A program made the position numbers and the translations under genes. 64,000 bases of DNA from Pristionchus mayeri. Taxonomy: Eukaryota; Nematoda; Chromadorea; Rhabditida; Neodiplogasteridae. Of the stretch, positions 59,287 to 64,000 are shown piece after piece. Position 1 is the first letter of the stretch. Every line of letters starts with the position of its first letter. Location: contig BTRK01000004.1 of the NCBI GenBank assembly GCA_036245805.1, positions 42,062,907-42,126,906 on the forward strand, written 5' to 3'. The notes beneath the pieces were generated by a model that saw only the letters and a program-made list of their open reading frames with translations, was not told the origin of the DNA and did no database searches.

Positions 59287-59358
59287 TCCCATGTGGTCTA
59301 GTGGTTAGGATTTCTGGTTTTCACCCAGGCGGCCCGGGTTCGATTCCCGGCATGGGAA
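59287..59358 (+). tRNA. tRNA-Glu (TTC)
   Basis: 72 nt, intact stems and anticodon TTC; appears identical to the other two intact copies. Lies 0.4 kb downstream of PPP-like copy B. Confidence 0.97.
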
Positions 59359-59591
59359 GCTCTTTTGCGAAAATCTATATGTATTTGCACACAAATGAAT
59401 CATACTACGAGCAGTGCTATCATCACTAGATACGAAGCAGCTTATGAATATGTACGATTCATTGGATGTAAAATTCATTAATTGGAACGTTTCAAATTGG
59501 CTCATGTCAACTACTTTGTATAACGGACTATGGTTAGTTACTAGGAGGACTGACATAGTATACACACTATCTGACAGAATCGAAATAGACT

Positions 59592-60615
59592 TGGCACTGG
59601 CCGAAAATTCGAATTCCTACTAATTTCACCAATAGGTCGGCCTTGACGAGGGAAACCGATGAGCATCGCCAGAATGTCGATCCGCATCCGCGCGGTCGCG
59701 GGCGCATATTTTTAAAAAAATAACTACCGTAGCCCCAAATTTTTAAATCGACTCCAATGACTGCGGCGGTAGGGGCGCTGTATTCCTTTGCAAAATTCTA
59801 AGACTTTTTTTTTCCGGGGAATTTTCCGATCAGACTCCATCAAACGCCGGAAATCGATAATTCCATTATTATTTCGGACATACAAGCAATTCCTGAGAAT
59901 TTTTTCTAGAACTCCGACAAATATTATTTGTGTCATAGCTTCTGCTTAAGCCGACACATCTTTAAGCAGAAAGGCGCGAATTAAAATTTTCTATGAGGAA
60001 GTGAAAATTAATTATTTATGGTGTAATTTTCGGGTTACTGTAAGCGAGTGCAAAAGATGGACGACTTTTCCCAATTGGTATTATGTGGCCTGGAAATCGA
60101 TTTTAGACTATTCTACGCCAATTGGGAAAAGTCGTTCAACTTTTGCAATCGCTTACAGTAACCCAAAAATTACACCATAATGCATAAATAATTAATTTTC
60201 GCCCTTATAGACAATTTTAATTCGCGCCTTTCTACTGAAAGATGTGTCGGCTCAAGCTGAAGCTATGACGCAAATAATATTTGTCGGAAATCTTGAAAAA
60301 TTTCTCAGGAATTGCATGTATGTCCGGAATAAAAGTGGAATTTTCGATTTCAGGCGTTTGATGGAAACTTATCGAAAAATTCCCCGGAGTAAAAAAGTCT
60401 TAGAATTTGCCAAGGAATGCAGCGCCCCTACCGCCGCAGTCGTAGGAGTCGATTTAAAAAAATCAGGGCTACGGTAGTTCATTTTTCAAAATCCGCGCCC
60501 GCGACTGCGCGGATGCGGATCGACATTCTGGCGATGCTCATCGGTTTCCCTCGTCAAAGCCGACCTATTGGCGAAGTTAGTGGTAATTCCAATTTTCGGC
60601 CAGTGCCAAGTCGCT
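59592..60615. mobile_element. Foldback element, about 1.02 kb
   Basis: Ends GACTTGGCACTGGCCGAAAA and TTTTCGGCCAGTGCCAAGTC are inverted; the arms (about 450 bp, including TAGGTCGGCCTTGACGAGGG and its inverse) pair about a centre near 60105. No coding frame resembling a transposase. Confidence 0.9.
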
Positions 60616-60745
60616 GAAGACATATGTTGATTTTATCAGATAGTATGTTGTATACATTAGACATCACTCGATGAGGATATCGCTAGACGCGAGCCAGCTG
60701 CGGAAGGGTCGCGTGCACAGTACTGGATGCTCATCCCGCTGCGTA

Positions 60746-61509
60746 TCGCTGCAAACAGCTAGTTTTATCATAGCGTGCATAAACTCGAACACTCGAACAT
60801 AGCTCATAATTTTCAAGGCAAATTCCAAGAAAATAATGTTTTTCGTAGATCGTGCATGTACAATCATACAACATGTTTTTTCATGTATTTGAGCAGCGTA
60901 TGTTGACTATGTACATAGTATGTAGTCAAAAAGATAAGCATACATTTGATGTGTAGTTTCCAATAGTATTCCCTCCTTCCACTACCTTACCACATTCCTT
61001 CATTCTCACCCCCTCCCCCCTTTAGAGATCCCCTGACGCTGGATCTCGGAGCAGAGTCTACCTGGTCTACCTCGAGTGCCTCCTCCTCGATAAAACTCCC
61101 CATCAGAACAGACGAAGACAGATGAGACCAGCCGATTGGATCTTCGCATTTTACGATTGCACCTCCTTCCCCCCATTCCCCCCTTCCTATCGTATTTGAC
61201 CTCAGTGTGAGGAGAGTCAACTCTCTTGTATCATAACACATAAGTAATTATTCGTCTTTCGTTGCGCCGCCGAGCGTAGATAAAATATATAGTATCGCTG
61301 CAAACAGTTAGTTTTATCATAGCGTGCATAAACTCGAACACTCGAATATAGCTCATAATTTTCAAGGCAAATTCCAAGAAAATAATGTTTTTCGTAGATC
61401 GTGCATGTACAATCATACAACATGTTTTTTCATGTATTTGAGCAGCGTATGTTGACTATGTACATAGTATGTAGTCAAAAAGATAAGCATACATTTGATG
61501 TGTAGTTTA
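60746..61509. repeat. Two direct repeats of about 215 bp flanking about 330 bp
   Basis: 60746-60959 and 61291-61509 are near-identical direct copies (both run from ATCGCTGCAAACAG to TTTGATGTGTAGTTT). The spacer is pyrimidine-rich with CCCCCTCCCCCC near 61012. No LTR-type end motifs or flanking target duplication were obvious. Confidence 0.9.
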
Positions 61510-61535
61510 CACAAATTTTGATAATTATATGTCAC

Positions 61536-63528
61536 CTCGAACTGAGTATCCCCTATCCATGAAATAAAATCTTCCATGTAGGCTGTGGTAGCTTTCGAAG
61601 GAAACATGCCTCTCAAGTTGCGGAATAAACTAAAAGGTGTTTAAAAGAAATTCGCTCAGAATGCGTACAAAGAGTCACGCTGCGGAATTTCCTGTTACGA
61701 AAACTTTACTCTAATTATGCGATAAATCGGACAATTTTTCATTAGTACCTTCTTGAGTTTTTCTTGGCTCGCAGGCGAAAGCCATCCATTCTCATCCATG
61801 TTGTCCATGCGCAAGGTTTCAAGCTTCATGTCTAATAATTAGTTTATTAATACCTCTTTTCGTTTTATTTTTACGTTATCTTTTCACTCCTGTTAATTAG
61901 ATTTTTATAAACAATTAATTAATTTGTGTATATTTCATACCTCTCCCAAGCATAGATATAATGATGTCTGCCCATTCGATGTTCTGAATGCCGAACATTA
62001 ATCCCAATGATTTTCACGAAGAATGATCAGTCGTCGAAGTAAAATTATCAAATTTTACCTACTTGTGGTTCACCTATCCCATGGCGGTGTCCGATAGCAT
62101 CTTTCAAAAAACCATAATACACATCCGTTACAAGAAGGCGAAAAAATGTGATTCCAAAATTCAATTAATCCAAGGGCCGACTAAATCACTAGAGCAACGC
62201 TCTGCATCTCGTGACAATGAACAAATATGAATTTGAGGAAAATTTTTGGATCGAATATTTCGATTAAATATCTATATGATAATGTTGATGTAAAAGGTTT
62301 TCGCACACCCTGATAGAATCATCATCGAATCGATGAACCTTAGGTAGCTCACTTTTTTCAGTGGGCTACCTAAGGTTGATTAACCATTCCATTGTCAGAG
62401 TCGAAATTGTGAGTGAAGTATAGGGATCGGACTCTTGATGAAAATCCAAGCAATGCGCTAACTGAAATGGACAGATGTATATTTCATTTTGTACATTATG
62501 CATGGTTTATAATTTGTTTCGCACCTGGAATAGAAGAATATATTGTCCCCAATAGCCTCAGATTTAGATGGTCGACATTATGCTCATCAATCATTGTGTT
62601 TACAAAAACGCTTAAATTTATGAATTAGTTTTAAAGCAAAGCAAGGTCGAACGAACAAATCCGCATTCGAGATATTACCACTATAGTGAAACTCTCGAAT
62701 TTTAAACCCAGTGAAAAGTTTCCGAAAATAAAGCTGTCGGAGTGGAGGTGTGCCATCATAGCCGTGTAGACGAGCCTAAATGTGTGTTATTTTGTTGTTA
62801 TTATTATTATGTTGCATGTATAATTTATTGTTACTATTTTAGAAAAAAAAGAAAATATTCGCCTGTCTAATTGTTTGTTTCGTTGAGGCACTGCTCGTTC
62901 CACCAATGCATTTGTTCAGGCTCATCATCGCTTCTGCGGTTACAACGAATTCGAAAGAGTAATATTCCATCGGCTCTTCCAAATCATGGAACTTCCAGCC
63001 GCGCGGCTGAAAGTGCACAAATAGGTATATACTGGGAAAATATTCAGAAATTCCTACCTGGATGTTTATACTTTCGATGTTTATCGGGTCGATCCGCCTC
63101 AAGGGAAAGCCTTGGCTTATCACGCGTACAATAAACTTTTTCTCGAGGTCATAACCATGCACTGATACTGTATAACGAAACAAAATATTGTAATATCTTC
63201 ATGTTCTGAAATTTCATAGACGATTCTCTGATATGGTTCGATGGATTGGAGAACGAGGTCAGCAATAATCTGACGAGGTCAGCAATAATCATATCCAAAC
63301 AATTGCCGAGTTGAATGGTCCTAGCTCTTTCCACATAAGCATCTACTCGTTCATTAAACATAACTGACACCTGAACACAAACACTCACTAGAAGAACATC
63401 ATTCACTGCTAGAAATCAGTGAGAACTTTAACCATTTTTAGAGCCAGAATCGATTCGGGAGCATTGTCGAAGATCTCGTGCAGAATTTCTTCTGGAAGCT
63501 TCTCGATCGGGGACAATTCGTGTGGCAT
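61536..63528 (-). pseudogene. F-box gene, probably decayed
   Basis: Exons: 63433-63528 (F-box LPEEILHEIFDNAPESI), 63275-63370 (FNERVDAYVERARTIQ), 63058-63167, about 62862-63006 (PRGWKFHDLEEPMEYYSFE), 62653-62775 (TGFKIREFHYSGNISNADLF), 62525-62610 (DEHNVDHLNLRLLGT), about 61945-62010 (FGIQNIEWADIIISMLGR), 61749-61831 (DMKLETLRMDNMDENGWL), 61536-61629. Closest to the copy at 22.2 kb, with matching exon structure. Doubtful points: exon 2/3 phases do not agree, a 16 bp duplication straddles the exon 2 donor (63254-63290), one base seems lost near 62002 relative to the 23.7 kb exon, and the C-terminal exon was not found next to the 215 bp repeats. Confidence 0.65.
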
Positions 63529-63844
63529 TCTGACCCTAAAACGCGAATTGTGTAATTTGAACAAATAATCTGAAAATTAATATTTTAGTTTCATATTTTT
63601 GTTCGCAAAGAACTAATAATCAACAACATTGGTACTCAAGTGAATCATAGAGAGTGAGAGCAAGTAACAAAATATGATTGTACTTCTCTCCCTGTCCAGT
63701 TTAGTGTCGTGCTCGATGTTGCGCAATATTGCACGCAGGCTATGGAAGGAATGGCTTGGTAAGAAATATTTTCGTCACGACAACTCTCTCGATTGACATG
63801 TGAAAGAGCACAAGGAGTGAAGAGAGCACACGCGTCATTACTTA

Positions 63845-63868
63845 GCCTAAGCCTAAGCCTAAGCCTAC
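63845..63868. repeat. Interstitial nematode telomere-like repeat
   Basis: Three GCCTAA units and a fourth variant GCCTAC: the complement of the nematode telomeric TTAGGC. Too short to be a telomere; surrounded by ordinary sequence. Confidence 0.85.
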
Positions 63869-64000
63869 CTATCCATTGATACGCTATGGACATGCAACGG
63901 CGCTTTCGAAGTGACTATAACCAGGAACGAACGACAGTTCAAAATATGCGCAACAGGACACTCAAAACGTTCATGAAAGCTTGAAGAAATACGAAAATTC

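Overview
The window looks like a free-living nematode chromosome arm, most probably a Pristionchus-like diplogastrid. Genes are split into many small exons (about 35-240 bp) by short introns ending in TTTCAG-like acceptors, several start codons follow directly on a splice-acceptor-like TTCAG/TTCTAG (candidate trans-splice sites), a short run of the nematode telomere unit (GCCTAA) lies near the right end, and the gene families (divergent F-box, astacin, saposin-like, mariner) fit. The genus is inference from family resemblance; no marker gene was available. All exon models were assembled by hand from reading frame, splice signals and homology, so exon edges may be off by a few bases.

Layout. 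1-1.9 kb: F-box gene (-) running off the left edge, its intron holding a foldback element that itself carries a TTAA-flanked element with a tRNA-like core. 3.15-5.81 kb: astacin metalloprotease (-), whose first exon and upstream region are repeated almost three times (5.74-9.07 kb). 10.8-12.6 kb: relic of a clathrin-terminal-domain/coiled-coil gene. 13.2-13.6 kb: tRNA-Thr and tRNA-Glu. 14.28-20.70 kb: saposin-like gene (-) with an apparently intact mariner and a 2.46 kb TTAA-flanked element in introns. 22.2-29.2 kb: two decayed F-box genes (+). 31.2-36.3 kb: PPP-phosphatase-like pseudogene A (-). 36.7-44.8 kb: intact CNDP-type M20 dipeptidase (-), the best preserved gene here, with a dead mariner in intron 1. 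45.8-47.5 kb: F-box gene (-). 48.5-51.5 kb: clathrin terminal-domain-like gene with a novel coiled-coil tail (+). 53.3-58.9 kb: PPP-like pseudogene B (+), inverted paralog of A. 61.5-63.5 kb: F-box pseudogene (-). Functional-looking tRNA-Glu(TTC) genes lie at 13.5, 52.9 and 59.3 kb and a decayed one at 30.0 kb.

The theme is duplicate-and-decay: conserved genes (clathrin heavy chain, PPP phosphatase) exist as partial, divergent paralogs that lose catalytic or structural parts, among F-box copies at different stages of decay, with introns filled by palindromic MITEs, foldbacks and mariner-type elements. The most unusual items are the clathrin-propeller/coiled-coil chimera (seen twice), the PPP paralog pair with altered active-site motifs, the triplicated astacin first exon, and the TTAA elements that carry tRNA-like sequences.
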